Assembly (NCBI GenBank): GCA_021030915.1
Contig: JAGEMR010000031.1
Location: forward strand, 62,001-126,000
Length of the DNA: 64,000 bases
Direction: 5' to 3'
From: Astrothelium macrocarpum
Taxonomy: Eukaryota; Ascomycota; Dothideomycetes; Trypetheliales; Trypetheliaceae
Below the pieces are notes generated by a model, which was not told the origin of the DNA, made no database searches, and worked only from the letters and a program-made list of their open reading frames with translations. Below are positions 1 through 10,694 of this stretch, piece by piece. The translations under genes were made by a program, and so were the position numbers. Positions within the stretch are counted from its first letter, which is position 1; each line of letters opens with the position of its first letter.

Positions 1-1413
1 CTTTGCCATTTTCGGTCAGAACAACGGATTAATGGCTGCGCTTGGCTGCAACTGGGCTTTTGATCAATATTTGGAATGGATATCTGCGCCGCTAACGCCG
101 TTTTGGAGCTTGACCCCGGAAAGATGCCCACACATGACTATATTTAGCTTAGCCACCACCTGCTGGTCAAGCTACGTTGAAAGCTCATGAACAGGGAATA
201 AATTTCCAGACGAATGGTTGTGTCACGACAGCTTTCAAGCGCCAATAAAAAGATTTCAACCGCAGTTAATGGCTTCCAAATTTCCTTCATCAAGAAATAT
301 CGCACATGCCTGCTCCAATGTCGATTAAACTCGACCCGTTTTCCACCTTTATATCCATCCAAGTACCGATGAAATAGTCCAAGGCCGGAGGTCGACGCGT
401 CCGGAGACTGCTCGAAAGGTAACAGAGTTGCGCTTACTAAACTGTTTACGATCTCATATTCTACTATCTGCTCAAAGTCACTCGTAACTGCCCCCGGGTA
501 CATACAGCGAGAGGATGTATGTACGCAGATAGTAGACGTCAGTCGCTGTTATATTTTATCAGCTGCCCACAATGATTTTGTGGAGGCAATTTTACTAATC
601 TTACCGGCAAAGTGCATCCCCTGATAAAATCATCACGCAAGTACATTTTGCCGTAGTCTTTGGTTCTTGTACTGTGATAAGTACAATTAGTTTTCCCCGT
701 CAATTACGAGAGATCGTTCTTACACGACGCCCTTTCTCAAAATTGCGACTATGACAACCTCTTCTTATTCGCACACTACGCGAGATATTATTTAAATATC
801 CACGAGAAGTGTTCCCACACACTTTGCACTTCCCAAGCTTCCATTTATGCCCAGCGTCTGTAACTGCTGTAGTGTGAGACAACATTTTAATGCACTGCAC
901 AAACTTTGTCATCTCAATAGGACGGCTGAACATTTCCGGTGTGTAATCATGGCTGATTGGTTTGCGGCCACCAGTCTACGAAGTCTATTCCGCAACCGCA
1001 CAATACAGATTACCTGAATGGACAGCAAGTCGATGCATGTCGGAAATCTGTCCAGCAACACATATCTCAACAAATAATTATTGAAATAACAGCAGCAAAA
1101 ATGACTGCAACCAGTCGCTCGGCACTTGAGTCTACAAGAAAACCATACGGTACTCCGATGGCTGCAGTGATTTCAGCATGTCTCAAATCTCTCATCCAAT
1201 CAGCAAGAGCACCTTATTATTGCTCCCAACGCCAGGCAAGCATTATGTGGCACAGGCATTACTGCTGCGTAGGCATAAAAGGTACCCGTCTTTCCCCGGC
1301 TCCGCCACACTGGGTCATCCCAACACTTGACGAGCTTATGAGTTGATTCTCCAACTTTTCCTCGAAATTGTGCGTTACTGTGTTGAGCACATTGGTATTC
1401 TGACCAGACAGGA
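1..1413. other. No supported gene
   Basis: I see no gene I can support here. A minus-strand open frame at 144..503 (119 codons) has a reasonable amino-acid mix but no domain I recognise and no splice partner. A plus-strand frame at 957..1346 looks like chance. The last few hundred bases presumably carry the promoter of the zinc-finger gene that starts at 1414. Confidence 0.5.
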
Positions 1414-3693
1414 ATGGAAGCGATTGCAGCAGCTTCCAGCATTGCAGGCATTCTGGGTCTTACGGGACAATGCGTAAGCGGACTTGAGTATCTCAAAAAT
1501 CTTTTTGAGAATGTAGCTGGCGCGTCCGAGACTGTTAAAAACTTTCTCCGGGATATCAATAGCTTGTTGAGGACTCTACACGATGTTGAGATTATGCTCG
1601 ATGCATTTTCGAAAGGGAATCCAACCAATGAAGCCAATGCGAATGTGGCATCACTTCAGATACAGCTCGAGGATTGTCGCCAGGACGTAGCCAAGTGGCT
1701 CAAAACAGCCAAGGACCTGCAATCTTCGTCCAGCGGTAGTGGCGCGAAATCCTGGGCGAGGAAGTTTTGGATAGCAGTGAACCAGCAGTCAATGAGTGGT
1801 ATCCGGCACGAAATCAGTTCCCGAAGAGTAGAAATAAATACTTGTCTCCTCCTTCTGTCAACGTACGTGCTATCCACCAATTCGCTTGATAGACTATCTT
1901 ACTGACAACACTCTAGCACTCAAGGAATAGAAATTAGACGCGACGTCAATGAGTCAAACAAATCAGAACATAGCAACGCAGTGTCGCTGGACTACATCCT
2001 CAACTTAAATGCGAATGTCGATGAAGTGCTACAACGACTGAATAATGTGGAAAAGTCAACAATGACAAGTCAAAGCTGGTCCGAAGGAAGTATGAAAAGC
2101 TTGCAGAGTATTTCTAGCTCTGTCTCTCGACTATCGGCTCAAGTCGATCTCCCTCGTATATCAGAGGAGCCCCCACCACCATACATGTCAAATTCCAGAA
2201 GTTCTTATTTTCCTTATGAATCTTCAAGACCGTCCACTGTACAATCTAGCCGGCGAACGTTGAGTGATGGATCGCAAACTTCACTAAGTATCCTTAGTCT
2301 ATTGTCGTCAGGAGAAGGTGTTAAACACGAGCAATCCGTAGACAGGAAAGCAGCAAGGTACAACGTCTCCCTTTACATCATTTATACTCTCCGCCCTACG
2401 TCGACTGACCAGTGGTTCAGGACTCTCATCCATTCCTCCAACATCTCCAGGCTTTACACATGTGCATTTTGCACCGAGCAGTTTACAGATAAAAGCCACG
2501 CAGAGCATCATCAAAATTCGCATCATCAGCGTCGATATTCCTGGTCTTGCTCAGCTCTTAGAAGTATTCAGGATGCCTTCTTCCATAAGGGAGATGGTTT
2601 GATATGTGGCTACTGCAACACGCAGGTGGCCTTCTCAAAACATCCAGAGGCTGCAGTGCTCTGCCGGAAGCACCTACGTCTGGCTCATCGCTTTCAACAG
2701 TGTCAGAGCGAGAAAAGATTTTTCAGAATCAGTCATTTTCGCCAGCACCTCAAACATTCACACCATGCGTTGCTCGGCAAATGGAATGATGTCCTTGAGA
2801 ATACTTGCATGGAGGCAATACCGGATTCACGAAAAGATAGACTTGATGCTCTTGGGCCATCTATTGAAAAGGCTATTTCGCACTTAGAAACCTCGTGGTC
2901 CGGCCTGAGACACACTACCAACGAATACCGCTTTCCACAAAGATTCGGCAGCCCGTCATTTCCTGCCTTATCCTATTGTTTGCACGATCAATCAGGGTTT
3001 TCGCAGTACATCTCACGCATGCGTCTTGCGGGCCTTTTGCACCAAGAAATCAAGTTTCTCAATTATTTCATGCAAACTATGCCTTCACGTGATGAGACAA
3101 GGCTTGACTTACCTTCTCATGCCGAGTTTCTGTATCAATGCGAGGATCTCAAGGCAATACAAGAGGACGTACTCTGTAGCGCACAGTACCATCGAGAATC
3201 AATCACAGATTTAGACGAGATCAAGAAGAAAATCTGCGATGCATGGAGCGGTTTTGTCCAAAGTGAGACGTTAGAAGAAGACCCACCTCAGGAATCAGCT
3301 ACAGAGGGAATCAAGAAGCAAGCTTACGATGCGTCGCTTCTTGGGAACTGGGTTGGTACGAGGGATAGAGTGAATCGATGGATGCTACATGCGTTGGGTT
3401 CCTCTGAAGAGCAAGCAAAGATACATCGTTCAATGCTGCGTGATCCGGGTATGCCTGTGCCAACTTGGAGCCGACTAGTGTTGAAGTACTGGTTCATGGA
3501 TGAGGCGGCTTGCGGGGTTGAATTAGAACCTACGCATTCAGTGGCCGCAGTGGAAAGTCCGCATGCTTCCAGTTTATGCTCTTCCGAGTTCTATTCATGT
3601 CACTCTCAGACTAAGAATGCGTTTCCTACGGCCTTTGGGATGGTGGCTGAAGTCGAGAAAGGCACGTCAACGCCGAAAAATCCATTATTGTAA
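1414..3693 (+). CDS. Fungal STAND-type N-terminal domain protein with C2H2-like zinc fingers
   Basis: Two exons, 1414..1862 and 1917..3693, encode 741 aa. The 54 bp intron has a gtacgt donor, a CTGAC branch and a ctctag acceptor. Splicing restores one frame through the otherwise separate halves. Residues 1-150 (MEAIAAASSIAGILGLTG onward) have the helical, Ala/Gly-rich look of the fungal N-terminal domain found on STAND/NLR-like proteins and related HeLo-like modules. A Ser/Pro-rich linker follows. Around residue 332 there is a C-x2-C-x12-H-x3/4-H finger (C332, C335, H348, H352/H353). A second Cys/His cluster begins at LICGYC and ends near RKHLRLAH. I see no NACHT or NB-ARC nucleotide-binding motif, and the C-terminal 300 residues are unrecognised. 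It may be a regulator or an immunity-like protein; this is inference from architecture only. No neighbour within 2 kb suggests a partner. Confidence 0.8.
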
Positions 3694-5851
3694 CAGATCA
3701 TGCCATCTCCTTCCAGTCTCCGGCTCTCTGCGCTGGCCGTCTTCGTTCGATTTCCCTGCGTGTTGTTGAGTCGCCTTGATTGGACGAAGGAAGGTCCAAA
3801 TCCTATAGCGTGAACACGTTGAGAATAGGCTAAATTGCTCCCTACTAGCACATTAATGCGCTCTATGATGTGGATATGGAGAGTAAACAATCAACTTGAA
3901 TTGGACACCGTTGCTCTACTCAACTGCGAAGCGTTAACGTCTAATTACCAATCGTTGTTCCTGAACACACGATTTGCTCTTCTAAATTCTTTATCGCTCC
4001 TGCCTATGATTCAGGGACTGCGGTAGCTACAGGTGCAGGCGTCAGTATTGGCGAAGTTATCGACATAGACTCCCTGAAAACAATCGCCTTCAAGTGTTGA
4101 TTCCAAACTCGAAATGAGGGATGACGTTACGGTTTGCTAATAAATCATGGACAAGTGCTAGAGGCCTAGTACCGAAGATCTAGTCAAAATGCATCTTTTG
4201 TGCGGAGGTGATGCAGACTGCAAGCTTTGGTGATCATGTAGTGCGAAAATTGGAAAGAAGAGGAGGCAGCTAGCTGAGTAATGGTGAATTCGAACAACAC
4301 CGAGGGTTGCAGTAAGAAACCTCACGGCCCGTAAGAGCGATAATGCGTCAAACGTCCGTTGACGAGATCCCTTACACAATTTCGAGCTATTGAGCAAGGG
4401 TTTCCATTCACTGACTCATACTCACCAAACAATGCTTTTTTCCACCGTAGAGGATCTCCCTATGCGCCTGCCTAACGGATCCTTGGTGCCTTATTCTTCT
4501 CACAGCCCGTGCTGATTCTGACTGCCAGCCATAGTAATGGACCTCATTTCGATTAAGAAACCAATCAGTTCGTCCAGGAAGCTTGCATAAACTCTGACCA
4601 TAAAGTTTTTCACAAGTCAGTTTAATCGAATCGTCGCTGACTGTGTGTGATAAGCAGTGCATGCCTTCACACAAATATAGCCATTAATGTTAGAGCACAC
4701 GCGTTCGGCACGAATCTTGTCGTCAGTATGGCCCACATCGCGATTGTCTCCTCCCAGGAAACCGATACAGCAAATGGTCAATTCAAGATCATTATTGTTG
4801 ATAAACTTATCTTAAGAGATAAGAAGGATCTAAAAAAAATAAAATAAAAGAACCTAAATGGAGCGGATTAAATGATTAAGAATTGAATTCCAAAATGAGA
4901 ACAGATCAGGTCAACGACCAGAAGAGATGAAGTGTGTGGATGGAGCAAAGGACGTTAGCGAAAGCAGTGGAGGCATCGAAACCCAGCACTTTGTGAAGGC
5001 CCTCAAGACTTGCCGAAATCCGAAGGCGAGAAAAGTGTCATTCATGCAAAAATGGTTGACGAGATGGTGAGGGAAATTTTTCAATGACACTCTGGAGGAC
5101 AGACACTTTGAGCGAATAACGCCACAGGGAACGCCACATACCCATCTCCACCTTTGCTATTTCCGTCACTAGTCGACCAAATCGCACATCATCGGAATGA
5201 CCACTTTACCCACCCCTGCTATTCAATAGAACGATGCATATGCATGTGGCTTTGACGGTCATCGTCGTTCGTTTCCTGACATGCATGAATTCTGGCGTCA
5301 TGAAGATCTTGCTTTAAATGTATCACAGTTCAAGCTTTGGCGATCGTTACCGCTGTTTAGTCTTGTAGTATGGCGTACAAGAAGTCCAAGAATTCCGTTG
5401 AACGGCATGAAGGGTTGTACAGTAGTCATGCTTCGTTCTTGTGTACCGGAGATAACTCATTAACTTTGTTTCCCAGCACCATCGGAAGCATATCTACACA
5501 CAAATGTGTGAATAAATGCCCATAACTTCCATTAGAAATGAGTGTTTGAATGACATGATTGGTTGGCATAAGAACATGAAAGCAAGCGGCGAGCATTCAT
5601 CGAAACGCCCTCGTGCAATGACAGTTGAACTATGATTACTTTATGAGTGGCGGTTCACGATATTACATTATTATAGCCTCTATTTAGTCAACGCCACCTA
5701 TGCCATAGCTCCGTGAGGTTCTTGCCGACAAATCTAGTCATGAACTTCAATGTCCCTTGACCTGGACGTGCACTACCATCTACCACAACGCAATGACCCA
5801 GCCACTTGTACGGGCATAATGAAAATATTGTAAGACGTTCATTTTAACAGC
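3694..5851. other. 2.2 kb without a supported gene
   Basis: This stretch lies between the 3' ends of the zinc-finger gene (+) and the GH16 gene (-). Only short open frames occur, none with a domain or consistent splice sites. An A-rich patch lies near 4810-4850. I see no transposon termini or transposase motifs. Confidence 0.5.
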
Positions 5852-7243
5852 TCAACACCCATTGTAACCTTTCTGCTGCCACATCTTCACGCTCTTGATG
5901 TTCATCGTAGCACCACCCTGCTGCCATGTCGGTAGCCACTGATCCTGAGCGTTCCAGAAATCCTGTGCGGCCGTTGGGCTTTTATCAACCCATGGCTTCC
6001 CCCCCACACCGTCTTGGAACCAACCATTGTTAGCGCCGACCGCGACATTGATGATGAGATAGAAATCCTGGTCAAAAGGTGTGGCATCACTTGTCCCCGG
6101 ACCATCCCAAGGATTAGCAAGCCTTGTGCCATTCTCAGTAGATGGAGGAAATTGGCCACGGGTCCAGAAAGGCACGTTGAACTCAGTGTAGATGACTTGC
6201 AGCAAACGTGTATCAATGTAGGTGAAAATGTACTTCTCGCTCCATTCAACGCCATACGTGTGATAGCCAGCGCTAAAGGTAGTGAGTTTAGCGTGTCGCT
6301 TGACAATATTTGTCCACCATCCGTCTTCAGTTGGATCGGGACCAAAATGTAAGGTCGAGTCAACAATGTTGTTTCCTCCATCTGCATAAGTGTAGTTGTT
6401 ACCACGAGACTCCATGATGTCAATCTCACCAGAAGCAGGCCAGGGACCATAAGTACTGTTGAGGGGCAACATCCAAATGGCAGGCCAAAGCCAGTCACCA
6501 GTGGGGTTTTGGGCAACTACTTCAACACGGCCGTATTTGATTTTGGCACCAGGACTGGTATTGATGCGAGCTGATTTCACAGGATTCACAATGGTGCCGT
6601 TGGTGGTGTTGGTAACAGCAACACAGTCAGAGACAACGGTACTTGTGCATTGATGGGTCGCCGTAAGGTTAATGACGTTATTGGTGTCAATCAGTTTAGC
6701 GTCCTGAAGAGTTGGGTGAATCTGCAATAGACCATCCTTAACGAAAGCGTTTTCGCCATCGTTCGTAGTAATCTCAAACTGGCCGTTTCCGAAGCCGCCC
6801 GCTTCTACTTCTTGTTGCCAGATCTTGGGATCAAGTGTCGCACCAGCAGTAAAGTCGGCGTCAAGGACTGGGCAGTAAACGTGGTTACTGACGGTCTGTA
6901 AGCCGTCATAGATCAAAAAACCTGCCAGTGCTAGTCCAGCAACAAGTCCAATCAGTGGCAAGATCCAAACCCATTTCTCTCGAGGGTCACGATTCTTCTT
7001 ATCTAACCATGGCCGTTCCACAGTATTTTTGTCGATTCTCCTTGAATGGAAATATCTGGGCCTGAGACTGTTGACGCCGGTGGAAGAGCCTCGTGCAGAT
7101 TGGAGATTTGACGCATACGGGGAGTTGGAATAGCTCAGAAAAGGATTAGGGTTGCGCTCAGGCATGGGAGTAATTGCTTCGCCATCTGGCGAATCTGAAC
7201 GGACAGGAGTAGTGATCGCTGAGGAAGCGTGAGAGCGATCCAT
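5852..7243 (-). CDS. Glycoside hydrolase family 16, membrane-anchored
   Basis: Uninterrupted frame of 463 aa. Residues 1-90 are a Ser/Pro-rich, basic cytosolic tail. Residues 91-112 (WVWILPLIGLVAGLALAGFL) are one membrane span, followed by the catalytic domain, so this is a type II protein facing the wall or lumen. The GH16 signature is GEIDIMES, giving E273 as likely nucleophile, D275, and E278 as acid/base, all intact. Trp-rich substrate-cleft segments (WLWPAIWMLP) and several N-glycosylation sites fit. The family acts on beta-1,3 or mixed beta-glucans. The lack of a GPI signal and the presence of an N-terminal anchor resemble fungal GH16 proteins involved in wall remodelling rather than the secreted Crh transglycosylases. 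The exact substrate is not decidable here. The ATG at 7243 is the first in frame after the upstream stop. Confidence 0.93.
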   Translation of the reverse strand: MDRSHASSAITTPVRSDSPDGEAITPMPERNPNPFLSYSNSPYASNLQSARGSSTGVNSLRPRYFHSRRIDKNTVERPWLDKKNRDPREKWVWILPLIGLVAGLALAGFLIYDGLQTVSNHVYCPVLDADFTAGATLDPKIWQQEVEAGGFGNGQFEITTNDGENAFVKDGLLQIHPTLQDAKLIDTNNVINLTATHQCTSTVVSDCVAVTNTTNGTIVNPVKSARINTSPGAKIKYGRVEVVAQNPTGDWLWPAIWMLPLNSTYGPWPASGEIDIMESRGNNYTYADGGNNIVDSTLHFGPDPTEDGWWTNIVKRHAKLTTFSAGYHTYGVEWSEKYIFTYIDTRLLQVIYTEFNVPFWTRGQFPPSTENGTRLANPWDGPGTSDATPFDQDFYLIINVAVGANNGWFQDGVGGKPWVDKSPTAAQDFWNAQDQWLPTWQQGGATMNIKSVKMWQQKGYNGC

Positions 7244-8656
7244 TGAAATGGATTTTGAATTTTGGATCTTGCAGACCGGGCTGAGGACAAAGTGTACGAG
7301 GAAACGTCCTGCTCCAGGGAATGTATCAAAGGTAAGGTTAAAAATTAAAAGAAATTACAAGGTTGGGTCAGCAACCCAGAAAAAGCGAGGAAAACTGCGA
7401 GGGTTAGACGATAAAAAGGATTTGCGTGGAGATGAGCAATCGCCCACCTTTTCAGACCAACGAAACTTGTAATCTGGGCGGGTCCAAATCTGATGGGACC
7501 GCCAGAACCTTGGAGACGGTCTCTCCAGCCTGGCCACGTTCGTACTGGGCTAAGAACCTAATAAAGGATGCGTGCCCTCGCTATCTTAGAGCCTTTGCAG
7601 CAGCAGTCGAACCTCTTCCGGCCAGTGGCGGCGCCATCGCTGGATACCCCTGAAGGCTGGAAGAGCATGAGGCTGCACGAGCCCTGTCCAATACGGCTCG
7701 CACCCGCGCTGTGCTATGTTGTGATGGGTGGGATGGGTGTTAGTGTGCCATGAACCGCTCTCTGTGCCTGGCTAGATGCGGTCTCACGATCATTCTGATT
7801 TCCCGATTGGGATGCTACGATAACAGCTCCTGTCGTATTCCGCTCGGTAGATCCCCTAGAAAGGGAAAAGAGCGCGGGCAGCTGCACCAAGCCGGCCTAG
7901 CGATGAGGTAAACATGATGCTGGTCCACTGCACACATGGCAGCAGCGAACTCTGCCAGCAAACGAGGTCGAGACGGTGACTCTGGACCTGGTCGGCAGTG
8001 AGATGGGAGACGGCAAAAAGCAAGGCCCCAACAGGATCGAGTTTAGCAGGCTGTTGTCAGCTTCAATGGCTTGTGCATTAAGGTGGACTCCGCTCCCGAC
8101 GATCACGGCGGGCAGGTCAGGTTTGCATTGGAGCTTATCACGCCAAGACTTATTTTTGGGCGCCAAGATTCTCCTTCTCCCACCAGATTCGACGATGTCG
8201 GTGATTTGTTTATTCGCCTCGGCCCATTTCTTCCTCCACACCCTACCAAATCTCCCTCTGCAGAATCTCGCGCTGGCACAACCCCGGCTCCCTGACTAGA
8301 TCAGGGCTTTGCACACTCTTCCCGGCTGCTGATCCGGCTGGATACATAGTCTTGATTTTGTGGAATCAAGCTGGATGATGAGATCGACGCAGGGGTTTGA
8401 CATTCATTCCGCAAATTTTAAGATATTGGAATCCTCGCCTCGATGACAAGTACAGAGCACAGCAAGGTAGGCATTTGAGCCTGATACGGGTTGGTGCCGG
8501 TCGGCTCGAACCCGTTTCTACAGATAGCCGCATTTGTTCTGGAGCGCAAACTTTTCATACACATGAGACTTAGTCTACGTGAGCCCAGTCCAGGTATCAA
8601 TTCACATGTGGGAACCATTGACATGCAGCTGCTCGTGCGAGACCAAGTCTACGGAA
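7244..8656. other. 1.4 kb intergenic, likely GH16 promoter
   Basis: This stretch separates the start of the GH16 gene from the stop of the SDR gene, both on the minus strand. It is fairly GC-rich and contains several overlapping open frames on both strands (for example 7897..8241 - and 7976..8299 +). These have no recognisable domains and mutually exclude each other. I read it as regulatory or untranslated sequence. Confidence 0.5.
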
Positions 8657-9412
8657 TTAGGCCTCGTATTGACCTTCAAATGTATCAACTTTTCGGTCCA
8701 CAACATCTCCAACAGCTTGTTGTATCGGTGTGTCTCCCCCAACCACATCAAACGCCATCCCAATCGTTCCATCATTCTTCATACATTCAATGACTACCGT
8801 GGCCACGTCTTCCCGACTAATGGTCTGTTCCAAGCTAACCTTTCCCGCTGCAACTTTCCCTCTCCCAGGCTCAGTATTCAGTCCCCCTGGTCTGACAATA
8901 GTATAATCAAGTTTCCTCCTCCCGTTCTCTGTCCTGAGATTCTTGTCGGCATGAAATTTGGCTTCCATGTATACGCCAATCGCACTCCAGACCCTATCCG
9001 AACGCTTTTTACTGGCTTCGTCGTACCAGTCAGGATATGCGTTCTTGTTCCTATCCCTCACGTCCACAGCGCTCACAATAATGTACCGTTTTACGCCGGC
9101 TTCAAAACAAGCATCAAAGCTCTTGATTGCCCCCTCGTGATCTACGCTCTTCGTTCGTTCCGGGTTGCCACCCCCCGCGCCAGCGCTCCAGCAGACAACG
9201 TCGGGATTGCACTGCTTGATGGTAGAAGCCAGTTGAGACACGCTTGAATCTTCGATGGATTGTACGATTGGCTTAGCACCAAGGGACTCAAGTTCCGAAA
9301 CCTGACTGGAATTGCGGATGATACTATAGACCGTATGGGATTGAGAGACCAACTGGCGAGTGAGATGGCGGGCAACTTTCCCCGAGCCACCAAATATAAG
9401 AGTGGTTGGCAT
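8657..9412 (-). CDS. NAD(P)-binding protein, atypical short-chain dehydrogenase type
   Basis: Single exon, 251 aa, starting MPTTLIFGGSGKVARHL. The Gly-rich GGSGKVAR turn after beta-1 is the NAD(P)-binding motif of atypical SDRs (NAD(P)H-binding family, NmrA-like). Later elements fit: VVCWSAGAGGG after beta-4, YIIVSAVDV, and YTIVRPGGL before the C-terminal strand. The usual catalytic YxxxK is replaced by a Tyr in VYMEAKFHADKN, so activity is possible but not certain. The frame runs two codons further 5' to a TTG, but the ATG at 9412 is the sensible start. It is divergent from prpD, with 1.28 kb between. Substrate unknown; family members include reductases, redox sensors and complex I-like assembly proteins. 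Confidence 0.85.
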   Translation of the reverse strand: MPTTLIFGGSGKVARHLTRQLVSQSHTVYSIIRNSSQVSELESLGAKPIVQSIEDSSVSQLASTIKQCNPDVVCWSAGAGGGNPERTKSVDHEGAIKSFDACFEAGVKRYIIVSAVDVRDRNKNAYPDWYDEASKKRSDRVWSAIGVYMEAKFHADKNLRTENGRRKLDYTIVRPGGLNTEPGRGKVAAGKVSLEQTISREDVATVVIECMKNDGTIGMAFDVVGGDTPIQQAVGDVVDRKVDTFEGQYEA

Positions 9413-10694
9413 CGTCAAGTCGACTTGGCGTCAGCAGATAGCAAAAATGTTGACAACGATGTCTTGTGAAAATCAGCTTGGAATGATTTATTGCTCGACA
9501 AGCCGTACAGAATGCGAGGCAGAGCCACGCAATCAGAGCGTAAAGATTCCAATTGACCTTGTAAAATTTACAAAATTGAGAGGATGGGATAAACGTCTTC
9601 GTGGAAGAGAGCGGAATGGGTTTCGTCATGTCCGAATGACGCAATCTACAGAGGATCACCAGCCAGTGCAATTCGAAATGGCACGAGTTGGAAGAGAAAT
9701 AATCCACTCAACATCCGCCAGGGAGGTTTTCAGCAACAACAAATGTCGCAATTTCTATGTGTGTCACTCAACAAATGGGATGCCTTTTGCAATGATCCGA
9801 AATTGTATTGAGGCTCTCTTTGACAGATATATGGCGAATACCTGGATCCTCTAATTGCTTCTGTGGCCCGTGACATTTCTTACTGCAATGACTGGTGAGG
9901 TCAAGGTCTGTCTAGGACCTACGATGAATCCGTGTTGCCAGTGCCTTGTACAATATCAGGTGCCTTTCTCCACTAAAATACTACGGAACGGACAGTCTCG
10001 GGTGAGGGGTGTGTTGAATAACATGGCTGCAGAATATGTTACACATCCAATACTACAAGTCAATCTGGTCCTCGCTCTATCCGGCTTGTACCCTTATCAT
10101 GGTTTTGATGCAGCAAGAGGAAGGCGCTGTAGGAGCGAAAGCTACAGAGATGGTGGCCAATTAAACCATGTTAATGTGAAAACAAAGATGCCATAGAGTA
10201 AAGGAATTTAGTCGAGGAAGTAACAGTGCAGAAAAAAGGTCAATGTCTTCATGAAGGATTTCATTGGAGGTCATGATCACCGATCACTTTATTGATAACG
10301 CTTTGGGAAATCATCTTTTTTCAAGGATGAACTTTTCGTTTCTGGGAAGTTATTCCTATCATCTTCTTCTACGGATTCAGACAGAGGTCACGTATGCAGG
10401 CTGAACAATGAAGACCTCCCATCTGATCCTACTTAGTTACCAGTTCCAGGTTTGTTTCCTGCGGGAAGAGGATTGGTTATTGTCCAGTGTGAGTGTGCAC
10501 ACGAGAAGGTACAAAGCCGATATCCTCGGCGAAGAATAGGCAAAGAGGCCGGCTAGAGGTGGGGAGCTCCAAATCGCATCTGAGTAGAGCAACCACAACT
10601 TCGACCCACGCCTCGATGCATACCACACCATTTTGACTACCGAGAGCTTGGACGAGCTCCACTTTTGCCTTTTTGATTTTCTGCAACTTCTACA
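9413..10694. other. Divergent intergenic region SDR / prpD
   Basis: A 1.28 kb stretch between divergent starts. Plus-strand open frames at 9360..9854 and 9855..10196 have no recognisable domain, and one overlaps the SDR start. I treat them as chance. Promoters of both neighbours should lie here. Confidence 0.5.

Noticed and set aside
144..503. 119-codon minus-strand open frame
   Set aside because: No domain, no splice partner, and frames of this length occur by chance many times in the window.
957..1346. 129-codon plus-strand frame before the zinc-finger gene
   Set aside because: Composition looks random and it does not join in frame with the gene at 1414.
8440..8530. tRNA-like B-box string (gggttcgagcc) on the minus strand
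   Set aside because: No matching A box, T-stem or acceptor stem could be folded around it.
9413..9418. Two extra codons (TTG ACG) at the start of the SDR gene
   Set aside because: They rely on a TTG start; an ATG two codons later is the normal nuclear start.
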